This document shows, in pieces, positions 40,843-49,059 of a stretch of 49,114 nucleotides of DNA. The position numbers and the translations under genes are program-made. How positions within the stretch are numbered: the stretch's first letter is position 1; each line of letters begins with the position of its first letter. Source of the stretch: JAJFVC01 sp039698075 (lineage in GTDB: Bacteria; Planctomycetota; Planctomycetia; Pirellulales; Thermoguttaceae); contig JBDKTJ010000059.1 in the NCBI GenBank assembly GCA_039698075.1, positions 1 through 49,114 on the forward strand, written 5' to 3'. Below the pieces are notes generated by a model, which saw only the letters and a program-made list of their open reading frames with translations, ran no database searches and was not told the origin of the DNA.

Positions 40843-41769
40843 TCAGCCCTTCGCGCCTTCGCGTCCCAACATCCAGGCCAAAATGCCCTTTTGAACGTGC
40901 ATCCGATTCGCGGCCTGCTGGATGACGACGCTCTGCGGCCCGTCGATCACTTCGTCGGTCACTTCCTCGCCGCGTCGGGCGGGCAGGCAGTGCATGAAGA
41001 ACGCCCCGCGCTGAGCGTGCGCCATCAACTCGGCGTTCACCTGGTACGCGGCAAACGCCTGACGTCGCGAGTCCCGCTCGGTCTCCTGGCCCATGCTCGC
41101 CCAAACGTCCGTATAGATGGCCACGGCGTCGCGGACCGCCTCGGCCGGATCGGTCGTCACGAACAGATCCAACTGGGGCGCTTGCTGCTTGATCCAGGCC
41201 AGTGATTTCTCGTCGAATTGGTATTTCTCGGGCGTGGCCATCGCCAATCGCAGGCCCAACTTGCCGCAGCCCACGGCGAGACTTCGGGCGACGTTGTTCG
41301 CATCGCCGATCCACGCCAAGGTATGCCCCGCCAGATTGCCGGCCAGCTCGCCGATGGTGTACAAGTCGGCCAACGCCTGGCACGGATGCCCGAAATCGGT
41401 CAGCCCGTTGATCACCGAGCAGGAGCAATACCGCGCCATGTCGACGGCCGTCTGATGTCGGTTGGCCCGAATCACGACGACGTCGGCGTATTCGCCCAAG
41501 ACGCGGGCGAAATCGGCGACGCTTTCGCGGCGTCCGAAACCGGCGTCCGTTCCCAAAAACATCGAACTGCCGCCGAGATGCGCCATGCCGGCTTCAAAAC
41601 TGACGCGCGTCCGCAACGAAGGCTTCTCAAACACCAAGGCCATCATGCGACCCGGCAAAAGCGGCTCGCGGAGACCCTGTTGGTACTTGTTCTTCAAGTC
41701 CTCCGTGATGGAAAAGATTCGTTCGATTTCCGCCGAAGTCAGATCGGCCAGCGTAAGCAAGTTTCGCAT
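40843..41769 (-). CDS. argF: Ornithine carbamoyltransferase
   Basis: Converts ornithine and carbamoyl phosphate to citrulline in arginine synthesis, cytoplasmic, 308 residues. The ATG at 41769 follows GGGGAG at 8 nt. Carbamoyl-phosphate loop EKPSLRTRVSF (Leu where many enzymes have Thr), then HPCQALADLYT, the ornithine region (DVWASMGQE) and the catalytic-Cys motif MHCLPARRGEEV. It is the last of three same-strand arginine genes (argB, argD, argF), but 200 bp of repeats separate it from argD. Confidence 0.94.
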   Translation of the reverse strand: MRNLLTLADLTSAEIERIFSITEDLKNKYQQGLREPLLPGRMMALVFEKPSLRTRVSFEAGMAHLGGSSMFLGTDAGFGRRESVADFARVLGEYADVVVIRANRHQTAVDMARYCSCSVINGLTDFGHPCQALADLYTIGELAGNLAGHTLAWIGDANNVARSLAVGCGKLGLRLAMATPEKYQFDEKSLAWIKQQAPQLDLFVTTDPAEAVRDAVAIYTDVWASMGQETERDSRRQAFAAYQVNAELMAHAQRGAFFMHCLPARRGEEVTDEVIDGPQSVVIQQAANRMHVQKGILAWMLGREGAKG

Positions 41770-41786
41770 CGAATCACTCCCCAAAT

Positions 41787-41817
41787 AAGGGACTAGCGGT
41801 CAGGGGCTAGGGGCTAG
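41787..41817. repeat. GGGRYTAG-type array upstream of argF
   Basis: GGGACTAG, GGGGCTAG and GGGGCTAG occur in 31 bp. A reverse copy (CTAGTCCC) lies at 41850-41857 and another (CTAGCCCC) at 41956-41963, so such units flank the palindromic element in this gap on both sides. Confidence 0.6.
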
Positions 41818-41856
41818 AAATTGCCAGTCAACGGTTCCACGCGGTTTTCTAGTCCC

Positions 41857-41951
41857 TAGAGCGCATCTCACAAACCTGTAGCGTGCCGATCGCTTTCGGA
41901 ACTGTGGAATCACGACGCCGGCAACGCTACATGTTCGTGCGACACGCACTA
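41857..41951. repeat. 95-bp palindromic (MITE-like) element inside the arg operon
   Basis: Imperfect terminal inverted repeats of about 33 bp: left arm from TAGAGCGCATCTCACAAAC to TGTAGCGTGCCG, right arm (reversed) from TAGTGCGTGTCGCACGAAC to TGTAGCGTTGCCG; about 26 of 33 positions match. The middle is about 28 bp. It has no coding capacity, as expected for a miniature non-autonomous element, and it splits argD from argF. Confidence 0.65.
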
Positions 41952-41971
41952 ATCTCTAGCCCCTACTTTTT

Positions 41972-43180
41972 TCAATCTCTCACATGATTTCCGGCTTGTT
42001 TCATCAACACGTCGGCCAAAATGTCGCAACCCTCGTTGGCTTGCTGTTCGGTCAGATTCAGCGCCGGCAACAGACGAATCACGGTCGAGTGCGTGCAGTT
42101 GATCAACAGCCGCCGATCCAGACACGCCTTGACGATCGGCGCGCCCTCGATCGAAAGCTCCAGCCCGACCATCACGCCGCGGACCCGCACGTCGCGGACC
42201 ACGCCGCACTGCTGCCGAAGTTGTTCGAGCCGCTGGCGAAACACTTCGCCAATGCGCCGGGCGTTTTCCAACAGGTGATCCCGCTCGACCGACTCGATGA
42301 AGGCCAGACCGGCCCGCGCCGCGATCGGATTGCCGCCGAACGTGCAAGCGTGCATTCCCGGCCGCAGGCTTTTGGCGATGTCCGGCGTCGTCAACATCGC
42401 TCCGCCGGCCAATCCGCCGCAGATGGCCTTCGACAGCGTCATCACGTCGGGCGTCACGCCAAACCCTTGATAGGCGAACCAATGGCCGGTCCGACCGCAT
42501 CCGGCCTGCACTTCGTCGAAGATCAGCAGCAGCTCATGCTCGTCGGCCAACTGACGCAGTCCGGCCAAGAAACCCTCGGGCGGAACCCGCACGCCGCCTT
42601 CGCCCTGAATCGGCTCGATCATCAGGGCCGCCGTCTCGTCGTCGATCAAACGCGACACCGCGTCCAAATCGCCGAACGGGGCGTAGACGAATCCGGCCAT
42701 CAACGGACCGAGCCCCTCGTGATATTTCGGCTGGGCCGTGGCCGAGGTGGACCCGAGCGTCCGACCGTGAAAACCGCCCTCAAACGTGATGATTTTGTAG
42801 CGTTGCTTGGGCGTGTGCAGCCGAGCCAGCTTGATGGCCGCCTCGTTCGCCTCGGTGCCCGAGTTGCAGAAAAACGCCTGGCCGCCGAAACTTCGCTTCG
42901 ACAGCGCCTCGGCCCAGCGACCTTGCAACTCCATGTGCCAGGTGTTCGGCACGTGAATCAACTTGCCCAACTGATCGCGGACCGCTTCGATCAGCGCGGG
43001 CGGACAATGCCCCAGCAGATTGCACCCCCAACCGTTGAACAGGTCGAGATAACGATTGCCTTCCGCGTCCCAAATATAGGAACCTTCGCCATGCGTCAAT
43101 GCGACGGGATAGCGATTGTAGTTCGGAATGACGTACTTCTGGAACAGATCAAGCGTTTCTTCACTGCTGGCAAAACTCAC
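41972..43180 (-). CDS. argD: Acetylornithine aminotransferase
   Basis: PLP-dependent class III aminotransferase of arginine synthesis, converting N-acetylglutamate semialdehyde to N-acetylornithine, 402 residues. Motifs: FFCNSGTEANEAAIKLAR, FEGGFHGRTLGS, EPIQGEGGVRVP, LLIFDEVQAGCGRTG (PLP-binding Asp), the catalytic Lys in TLSKAICGG and the HACTFGGNPIAARAG phosphate-binding segment. The start is GTG at 43180 with GGGGAG 8 nt upstream. argB ends 30 bp upstream, so the two are co-transcribed. Confidence 0.94.
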   Translation of the reverse strand: MSFASSEETLDLFQKYVIPNYNRYPVALTHGEGSYIWDAEGNRYLDLFNGWGCNLLGHCPPALIEAVRDQLGKLIHVPNTWHMELQGRWAEALSKRSFGGQAFFCNSGTEANEAAIKLARLHTPKQRYKIITFEGGFHGRTLGSTSATAQPKYHEGLGPLMAGFVYAPFGDLDAVSRLIDDETAALMIEPIQGEGGVRVPPEGFLAGLRQLADEHELLLIFDEVQAGCGRTGHWFAYQGFGVTPDVMTLSKAICGGLAGGAMLTTPDIAKSLRPGMHACTFGGNPIAARAGLAFIESVERDHLLENARRIGEVFRQRLEQLRQQCGVVRDVRVRGVMVGLELSIEGAPIVKACLDRRLLINCTHSTVIRLLPALNLTEQQANEGCDILADVLMKQAGNHVRD

Positions 43181-43210
43181 CGGCCCGTCTCCCCAAGATA
43201 ATATAAATGG

Positions 43211-44089
43211 CTAATCTCTGACGATTTGCGTTCCAACGCCCTTGCTAGTATACACCTCCAACAGCAAGGAATGGCGAATTCGCCCGTCGATGATGTGGAT
43301 TTTGTGGACGCCGCGCTGCAACGTCTCCAAACAGGCTTGCACTTTGGGAATCATGCCCGAGTCGATCGAACCGTCCGCGATCAATCGATGGGCCTCGGCG
43401 GCCGTCAACGAATTGATCAACGTGTCGGGATCGCTCTTGTCGCGGCGGACGCCGTTGACGTCGCTCAGATACACGAGTTTTTCGGCTTCCATCGCCTGGG
43501 CCACCGCCGTGGCGGCCGTGTCGGCGTTGACGTTCAACTTCTGGCCGTCTTTGGTCATGCACATCGACGGAATGACCGGCACGACGCCCGACTGACAAAG
43601 CTCGTCGATCGCGGCCCGATTCACCTCGGTCACCGTGCCGACGTAGCCAAGATCAATCGAACGGCCGTTTTCGTCGGGCAGTTGCATGCGCTCGCCGAAC
43701 AAGACGTTTTGCGTGCGGAAGTTCAGCGGCTTGGCCTGTCCGCCCAACTCTTCAATGCGATGGGCCAGATGCTCGTTCACTTCGCCGGCCAACACCTTCT
43801 CGACGATGTCCAACGTGGCGGCGTCCGTATAACGGCGTCCCTGGACGAATTTCGGCTGCAACCCCGCCTGAGCCATCGCACGGCTGATCGCGGCGCCGCC
43901 GCCGTGGACCACCACCGGCCGCATGCCGACGGTCTCCATGAAGGCGATGTCCAACAAGAGGTGGATCATCGCCCGATCGTTCTCCATGACGCTGCCGCCC
44001 AGCTTGATGACCGTCACCTTGCCGCGAAATTGGCGAATCCACTGCAAGGCTTCGATTAATACGTCGGCCTTTTGTATCGCTTCTTCCAA
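43211..44089 (-). CDS. argB: Acetylglutamate kinase
   Basis: Phosphorylates N-acetylglutamate, the second step of arginine synthesis; 292 residues from the preferred TTG at 44089, which has GGGAG 7 nt upstream (another TTG at 44131 lacks a site). Motifs: TVIKLGGSVM (Lys/Gly nucleotide site), VVVHGGGAAISRAM, RYTDAATLDIVEKVLAGEVN, NVNADTAATAVAQAM and the DVNGV segment. The extended N-terminal helix is compatible with the arginine-sensitive hexameric type. First gene of argB-argD-argF; a hairpin lies upstream. Confidence 0.93.
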   Translation of the reverse strand: MEEAIQKADVLIEALQWIRQFRGKVTVIKLGGSVMENDRAMIHLLLDIAFMETVGMRPVVVHGGGAAISRAMAQAGLQPKFVQGRRYTDAATLDIVEKVLAGEVNEHLAHRIEELGGQAKPLNFRTQNVLFGERMQLPDENGRSIDLGYVGTVTEVNRAAIDELCQSGVVPVIPSMCMTKDGQKLNVNADTAATAVAQAMEAEKLVYLSDVNGVRRDKSDPDTLINSLTAAEAHRLIADGSIDSGMIPKVQACLETLQRGVHKIHIIDGRIRHSLLLEVYTSKGVGTQIVRD

Positions 44090-44154
44090 GGGAGTGCTCC
44101 CGCGATGGTTGCAGGCGGCTCTTCCTGCCAAAGGGGGCCCGCAAAAGCAACGCT

Positions 44155-44182
44155 CCCCGGTATAGGCCTACCTGTACCGGGG
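44155..44182. other. Hairpin upstream of argB
   Basis: A perfect 8-bp inverted repeat (CCCCGGTA/TACCGGGG) with a 12-nt loop lies about 65 bp upstream of the argB start. No T-tract follows closely on the minus strand. It may be a leader structure or operator; it does not resemble an ARG box I know. Confidence 0.4.
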
Positions 44183-44289
44183 AAACCCCACATTTTACCG
44201 TCGCCCCCCACGGTGTCAACGGGGTCTCACCACAAACCGAACCACCCATCAGGGCGAACCACGCGACGCCAACACCCTCGGCCACGGAA

Positions 44290-45252
44290 TCACGTCCGAC
44301 AGGCGTCAATCAGTCGTTCAGCCCCTTGCGTCAACAGCAATTCCGCCACACGACGCCCCAGCCCGACCGCCAAGGCCATCGACTCACCCGTCAACTGGCC
44401 ATAGCCACCACCCCCACAACCAAGTGGGCACGCCACACTCTCCTCGGCTTCGAGCCAGTCCACGCCGTCGCGGCCGACCACGCGGCCGACCAGCGTCAAC
44501 CGCCCGTCGTCGCTGCTTTGCGCGAATCCGGCGATCGGGGCCAGACAGCCGCCGTGCAGGGACGCCAACACCGCGCGTTCGGCCAACACGGCCAAGTGAC
44601 TCGGCGGATGATTCAACGCCGCAACCGCCCGACGCGTCGCCGCATCCGCCGTGCGCGTCTCCAACCCCAACGCCCCCTGCCCGACCGCCGGCAAAACGAC
44701 GTCATACGAAAACGTCTGCACGATGTGCCGCTCCAGCCCGAGGCGCCGCAGCCCGGCTTCGGCCAACACGAGCGCGTCGAACTCGCCCCGCGTCCACTTG
44801 TCGAGCCGCGTCTCCACATTGCCTCGGACATCGCACATTTCGAAGTCCGGCCGAACGTGGAGCAATTGAGCCCGGCGCCGGAGACTTCCGGTTCCGATCC
44901 TTGCGCCCTCGGGCAGCGATTCCAACGTAACGTCGCGGGACGCGACCAACACGTCGCGGGGCGAAGCCCTTTCGGGCACGGCCGCCAAACAGAGGTCCGC
45001 CGTCTCGGGCCGCGTCGGCAAATCTTTCAAGCTGTGCACGGCCAAGTCGATCCGGCCGTCCAACAACGCCTGTTGAATTTCTTTGGTAAAAACCCCTTCG
45101 CCGCCGAGCGCCGCAATGGCCGCCGTGCGACGATCGCCGCGCGTCGTGATGGGCGTCAAAACCACGTCGACGCCTTGCTCGCGCAACCGCGACGCCACCC
45201 ACTCGGCCTGCCATCGGGCCAACGCACTGGCGCGAGTTCCTAAGTGAAGCAT
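44290..45252 (-). CDS. hemC: Porphobilinogen deaminase (hydroxymethylbilane synthase)
   Basis: Polymerises four porphobilinogens to hydroxymethylbilane in haem synthesis, cytoplasmic, 320 residues. Motifs: GTRASALARWQAEWV, DLAVHSLKDLPT (catalytic Asp), GTGSLRRRAQLLHVRPD, RGNVETRLDKW, and the dipyrromethane-binding Cys in SLHGGCLAPI (about residue 236). ATG start at 45252 with a poor ribosome site. It follows the DUF502 gene on the same strand after 46 bp of G-rich repeats. Confidence 0.95.
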   Translation of the reverse strand: MLHLGTRASALARWQAEWVASRLREQGVDVVLTPITTRGDRRTAAIAALGGEGVFTKEIQQALLDGRIDLAVHSLKDLPTRPETADLCLAAVPERASPRDVLVASRDVTLESLPEGARIGTGSLRRRAQLLHVRPDFEMCDVRGNVETRLDKWTRGEFDALVLAEAGLRRLGLERHIVQTFSYDVVLPAVGQGALGLETRTADAATRRAVAALNHPPSHLAVLAERAVLASLHGGCLAPIAGFAQSSDDGRLTLVGRVVGRDGVDWLEAEESVACPLGCGGGGYGQLTGESMALAVGLGRRVAELLLTQGAERLIDACRT

Positions 45253-45259
45253 TTTTTTA

Positions 45260-45282
45260 GTGGAGAGTGGGGAGTGGAGAGT
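45260..45282. repeat. Short GGAGAGT/GGGGAGT tandem repeat
   Basis: AGTGGAGAGTGGGGAGTGGAGAGT-like repeats fill the gap between the DUF502 gene and hemC. They resemble, in position and G-richness, the GGGRYTAG arrays but have a different unit. Confidence 0.5.
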
Positions 45283-45298
45283 AAAAAGCGGTGGGCGT

Positions 45299-46186
45299 TC
45301 ATGGCGTTTCCTCGCCGCTCTCTCCGCTTTCTTTCGCCAACGCGGGCACGACGACGCCGCAACTGACGATGAACTGGCAGGCCTGATCGAACGTGATGTC
45401 CAGATCGATGCACTCGCTTTTGCGCACCATGATCGTGCAGCCGGTCACGGGAACGGGCGAATACGGAATCAGCACGGTCAACAGCGGATCGCCGGCGGCC
45501 TCATGCACGGCGGGCATGCCCTCGCCGGTGACAAAACCCATCGACCAAACGCCCTTCCGCGGATGTTCGACGGCCACGACCCGCGTCACGCGAATCTCCC
45601 GCTTGTCGAATAGAAAATCGGTCACCTGCTTCACGGCCGAATAGATGGCTCGCACGCCGGGCAGTCGCAGCACGATGCGTTCAAACAGGTTGCCCAAGAT
45701 GCCGCCCAGGCCCGCCGCCATAAACTTGCCCAGGAAATACAAAAACAAAATAAAGACGGCCAGAAAGAACGGGATCGCGTAAAACGGCCGCAGATAGGTC
45801 AGATCGACATAGCGTTCGTAGTACTCCCGGCCCGTCGTCGGCAACGTCCCTTCCGGATGCATTTGCACGCGATCGTAAACTCTCTCCGGGATGAACTCGC
45901 CGTTGGGCAACGCGTGGTACACCCGCCCCCCGTCGACCGTGGTTTTGCCGTTCGGCGTCGATGGAGTCAAATCGGCCCGAATATCGGACAGATAAAACAC
46001 CAAGCCCTCGCGAGCCCAGCCCGTCACCGGTTCGAGAAAATAGCTTCGGGTCGTGTTGACGGCCCACACGATGATCAACACCGTCAGGAGCGGCGGACAA
46101 AGAACCGCCAACCCGCGCAACAAAGCCCCACGAAACGGCCGCGCGACCGGATCTCGAACGATCGACTTGGACAGGTTCGTTCCCAT
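45299..46186 (-). CDS. DUF502 family membrane protein
   Basis: Inner-membrane protein of the DUF502 family, 295 residues from the ATG at 46186. Two membrane regions: LLRGLAVLCPPLLTVLIIVWAV near residue 20 and FYAIPFFLAVFILFLYFLGKFM near 137. The extracytoplasmic loop between them is longer than usual and Pro/Arg-rich (DLTPSTPNGKTTVDGGRVYHALPNGEF). The C-terminal cytoplasmic part has the family's P-G-V-R-x-I-Y-x-x-V-K-Q segment (LPGVRAIYSAVKQVTDFL) and TVLIPYSPVPVTGCTIMV. Function not known; plant relatives are LCV-like proteins. It lies between comF and hemC. Confidence 0.88.
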   Translation of the reverse strand: MGTNLSKSIVRDPVARPFRGALLRGLAVLCPPLLTVLIIVWAVNTTRSYFLEPVTGWAREGLVFYLSDIRADLTPSTPNGKTTVDGGRVYHALPNGEFIPERVYDRVQMHPEGTLPTTGREYYERYVDLTYLRPFYAIPFFLAVFILFLYFLGKFMAAGLGGILGNLFERIVLRLPGVRAIYSAVKQVTDFLFDKREIRVTRVVAVEHPRKGVWSMGFVTGEGMPAVHEAAGDPLLTVLIPYSPVPVTGCTIMVRKSECIDLDITFDQACQFIVSCGVVVPALAKESGESGEETP

Positions 46187-46283
46187 AGCCGGTATTGTGG
46201 TCTTTTCCAAAAGAAAGACAAGAGGAAAAACAGCGAAGCGGGAGGAAGGCGAAGGGCGGCCCCAAAACCCGTTCTTCCGCCCC

Positions 46284-47039
46284 TCACCCATGCGCTCTTG
46301 CAATCACGGCCACCATGACCGCGGTCGCTCCGGCTTGCTTCAAAACCTTTGCAGCCTCGCTGCACGTCGCCCCGGTGGTCAACACGTCGTCGACCAGCAA
46401 CACCCGGCCCCCGTGGATCGCCTCCGGACCTCGGACCCGAAACGCATCGCGCACGTTTTGAAACCGGCGAGACCGCGGCAAATGGTGTTGCGGCAACGTT
46501 CTTCGACACTGGACCAACACGTCCTTTCGCACCGGAACGCCCAGCGATTTTCCCAACACGTCGGCCAACACGTCCGGATTGTTGACCCCGCGTCGAATCC
46601 GTCGCGTCCAAAACATCGGAATCGGCACGATTAGATCGGCACGACATCCGCGCAATTGCTCGCCGCGGCGTTGGACCAGCAACCGCCCCAAGGCGATCGA
46701 AACCGCCTGTTGCGAGGGGCGTTTCATCCGGAGAATCAATGCGTCGAGCCCTTCATGATAAACGCCCAACGGAACGGCGGCGTCGAACCGCAACGTCAAC
46801 CGCCGACACGACGGACATTGCCACGAACCGATTGGCTCCGGAGCCCTTCCCCCACAACGTCGACAACCGTTCCAGACCGTCGGAGCCAGCCGATCCGCAC
46901 ACGGTCCGCACAACCACCGGCCGAGACTGTCGCACAGTTGTCCCTCGCAATGAATGCACCTTGGCGGAAAAAGCAAATCGCCGCCGCCGACGATCAGCCG
47001 GGCCGCATGTTGCCGAAGACGATCCACCCAAGAAAACAT
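46284..47039 (-). CDS. ComF family protein (zinc finger plus phosphoribosyltransferase)
   Basis: Protein of 251 residues related to ComFC, which is needed for single-strand DNA uptake in natural transformation, though most homologues are uncharacterised. N-terminal Cys clusters (CIHC, CGPC, CRRCG, CPSC) form zinc-binding knuckles. A type I phosphoribosyltransferase domain follows, with IVPIPMFWTRRIRRGVNNPDVLA and the PRPP loop VLLVDDVLTTGAT (about residue 214). Asn replaces the usual Phe in RGVNN. No other competence gene is in the window. Confidence 0.9.
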   Translation of the reverse strand: MFSWVDRLRQHAARLIVGGGDLLFPPRCIHCEGQLCDSLGRWLCGPCADRLAPTVWNGCRRCGGRAPEPIGSWQCPSCRRLTLRFDAAVPLGVYHEGLDALILRMKRPSQQAVSIALGRLLVQRRGEQLRGCRADLIVPIPMFWTRRIRRGVNNPDVLADVLGKSLGVPVRKDVLVQCRRTLPQHHLPRSRRFQNVRDAFRVRGPEAIHGGRVLLVDDVLTTGATCSEAAKVLKQAGATAVMVAVIARAHG

Positions 47040-47095
47040 GCTGGCATGATACCACCGCCCCGTGCGAATTCAACCGGGGGAGTCGCAAAAACGCC

Positions 47096-47125
47096 TTGAC
47101 CAAACCTGCCTAATTGCCCTATGCT
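47096..47125 (+). promoter_or_regulatory. Promoter of the LptF/LptG-type permease, likely leaderless
   Basis: TTGACC (47096-47101) and TATGCT (47120-47125) with an 18-bp spacer. The expected start, 47132-47133, is the A of the ATG at 47133. The earlier in-frame ATG at 47121 lies inside the -10 box. Confidence 0.55.
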
Positions 47126-47132
47126 GCCGACT

Positions 47133-48275
47133 ATGCATATTATCGACCGTTACCTGCTGCGCCAGTTCGTGCAGACATTTCTCATTTGCCTGTTGAGTCT
47201 GACGGGCTTGTGGATCGTCTTCGACGTCTTCACGAACCTGAACGATTTCATCCGTTCCGGTCGGCAAACCGGCGGCGTCCTGTCGTTCATCATCAGCTAT
47301 TATTCGCACTACTGGCTGCTGGTGTTCGATCTTGCCGGCGGCACCCTGGCCATGGTCTCCGCGATGTTCACGATCTCGTGGATTCAGCGCAACAACGAAA
47401 TGACGGCGCTGATGGCGGCCGGCGTCTCACACCTGCGCGTGCTGAAACCGATCATTCTGGCCGTCGCCGTCACGTCGCTGATGATGGCGGTCAACCGCGA
47501 ACTGCTGCTGCCCCGCTATCGCGCCGATTTGTCGCGTCGCCCGCAAGACCCGCTGGGCGATAAACCCCAATCGTTCAAAACTCCGCGCCGCGATAATTTT
47601 TCCGACGTGGAAATGAGCGGCAAATGCACCTACGCCGGCCAACAACGCATCGGAGAACCCAGCTTTCTGCTGCGATCGTCGGCCCTCGGCGAATACGGCA
47701 ACCAATTGACCGCCGACAATGCGTATTACCAGCCCCCGACGGGCGACCGGCCGGGCGGCTATCTGTTCGTCAACGTTCGGGAGCCGAAAAACCTCGACAG
47801 TCGAGCGTCGCTGCCCCGCGAAAAATCGCCGATTCTGATTACGCCCCGCGACGCGCCCGGCTGGCTGAAACCCAACCAATGCTTTCTCGTCAGCGGCATC
47901 ACGTTCAGCCACCTCGTCGGCAACCTCACGTACAAACAGCTTTCCTCGACGCTCCAGTTGATCGCCGATTTGCACAATCCCAGCCTGGGATTCGGCGCCG
48001 ACGTCCGCGTGGCCATCCACGCCCGAATCGTGCAGCCGCTCTTGGACATCACCTTGTTGTTTCTCAGCCTGCCGATGGTCGTGATGCGTGAAAGCCGCAA
48101 GGTGTTTTGGGCCATCGGGCTGTGCATGCTCGTCACGGTTTTGTTCACGGTCGTCGTGATGACCTTTCGACACCTCGGCGAAATCGTGCTGATCAATCCG
48201 GCGCTGGCCGCCTGGATCCCGTTGATGATTTTCGTGCCGCTGGCCGTCTGGATGACGGAATCTTTGTGGGAGTAA
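47133..48275 (+). CDS. LptF/LptG family permease
   Basis: Inner-membrane permease of the YjgP/YjgQ family, part of the LptB2FG ABC transporter that extracts lipopolysaccharide; 380 residues from the ATG at 47133. HIIDRYLLRQFVQTFLICLLSL is the typical first helix. The coupling helix region is SWIQRNNEMTALMAAGVSHLRVLKP. A periplasmic beta-jellyroll-like domain (about 120-270) and three C-terminal membrane segments (LLDITLLFLSLPMVVM, VFWAIGLCMLVTVLFTVVVM, AWIPLMIFVPLAVWM) follow. Only one permease is present; the partner and LptB must lie elsewhere. Presence of an LPS-type exporter supports an outer membrane. Confidence 0.88.
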   Translation: MHIIDRYLLRQFVQTFLICLLSLTGLWIVFDVFTNLNDFIRSGRQTGGVLSFIISYYSHYWLLVFDLAGGTLAMVSAMFTISWIQRNNEMTALMAAGVSHLRVLKPIILAVAVTSLMMAVNRELLLPRYRADLSRRPQDPLGDKPQSFKTPRRDNFSDVEMSGKCTYAGQQRIGEPSFLLRSSALGEYGNQLTADNAYYQPPTGDRPGGYLFVNVREPKNLDSRASLPREKSPILITPRDAPGWLKPNQCFLVSGITFSHLVGNLTYKQLSSTLQLIADLHNPSLGFGADVRVAIHARIVQPLLDITLLFLSLPMVVMRESRKVFWAIGLCMLVTVLFTVVVMTFRHLGEIVLINPALAAWIPLMIFVPLAVWMTESLWE

Positions 48276-48380
48276 ATGCGTCGAACAAAATGAAGGATTT
48301 TCCACGACCTTGCATCGCTGGCGACCGCCCGACCGTCCGGACCTAGTTTGAGACTGCCAACTTTTTTCAAGGAGCGAATG

Positions 48381-48968
48381 ATGAATCGTATCGTTGTTGT
48401 TTCCGCCATGCTGATCGTCTTGGCTGCGTCGACCATCGTCTCGGCACAGACCAAGCCCAACAACCGCGGCGCCGGCAGCCCCGGACTGGACACAAACCTG
48501 CTGCAAATGGATCAGGTGCAGAAAGAACTGCAACTGACCGACGAACAACGCGCCAAGCTGCTGATGGTCGGCATGCAGATGCTCCAAAGCGGCAAACGCG
48601 GCAACCTCGAAAAGCAGGTCTCCGCAATCCTCAAGCCCGAACAACGTCAACGGCTGAAGGAAATTCGCATGCAACTCGACGGCGTCAACGCCATGCTGAG
48701 CCCGAAAGTCAGCAAAGAACTAAACCTCAGCGCCGACCAGCTCGCCAAACTTCGAGCGATTCAGACCGTGGCTCGTCCCGCACAAGCCGAGAAAAACGCC
48801 TCGCCCGAGCAACGCTATCTGAAAGTCATTGCAATGCGCAAGGAAGCGACCACCCAAGCCCTCAAGATATTGACGCCCGAACAACGCGCTCAATTTGAAA
48901 AAATGCAGGGCAAAAAGGTCGAGTTCGACCTGCCGGCCTCGAGCGTCTCGAAGCCCAAGGCCCAATAA
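48381..48968 (+). CDS. Periplasmic LTxxQ-motif (Spy/CpxP-like) protein
   Basis: Exported protein of 195 residues, start at the second of two adjacent ATGs (48381), 6 nt after AAGGAG. Signal peptide RIVVVSAMLIVLAASTIVSA. The mature part is mostly helical and charged, with LTDEQRAKLL, LSADQLAKLR and LTPEQRAQFEKM, the LTxxQ pattern of Spy/CpxP-type periplasmic chaperones and many planctomycete secreted proteins. It may be a stress chaperone or metal-sensing protein; a Spy-like function is only suggested by the motif. It lies 105 bp downstream of the Lpt permease. Confidence 0.75.
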   Translation: MNRIVVVSAMLIVLAASTIVSAQTKPNNRGAGSPGLDTNLLQMDQVQKELQLTDEQRAKLLMVGMQMLQSGKRGNLEKQVSAILKPEQRQRLKEIRMQLDGVNAMLSPKVSKELNLSADQLAKLRAIQTVARPAQAEKNASPEQRYLKVIAMRKEATTQALKILTPEQRAQFEKMQGKKVEFDLPASSVSKPKAQ

Positions 48969-49030
48969 CCCCCCTGTGCTGTGTTAAAGTTATCCCATCT
49001 TAACATGCGAAAAAACCACGGCAAAACAGC

Positions 49031-49059
49031 TTCCGTGCTGTCAGTCCGCATGGTATAAT
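49031..49059 (+). promoter_or_regulatory. Candidate promoter at the right edge
   Basis: TATAAT (49054-49059) with a weak TTCCGT -35 (49031-49036) at 17 bp. It would serve a gene starting beyond the window. Confidence 0.45.
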
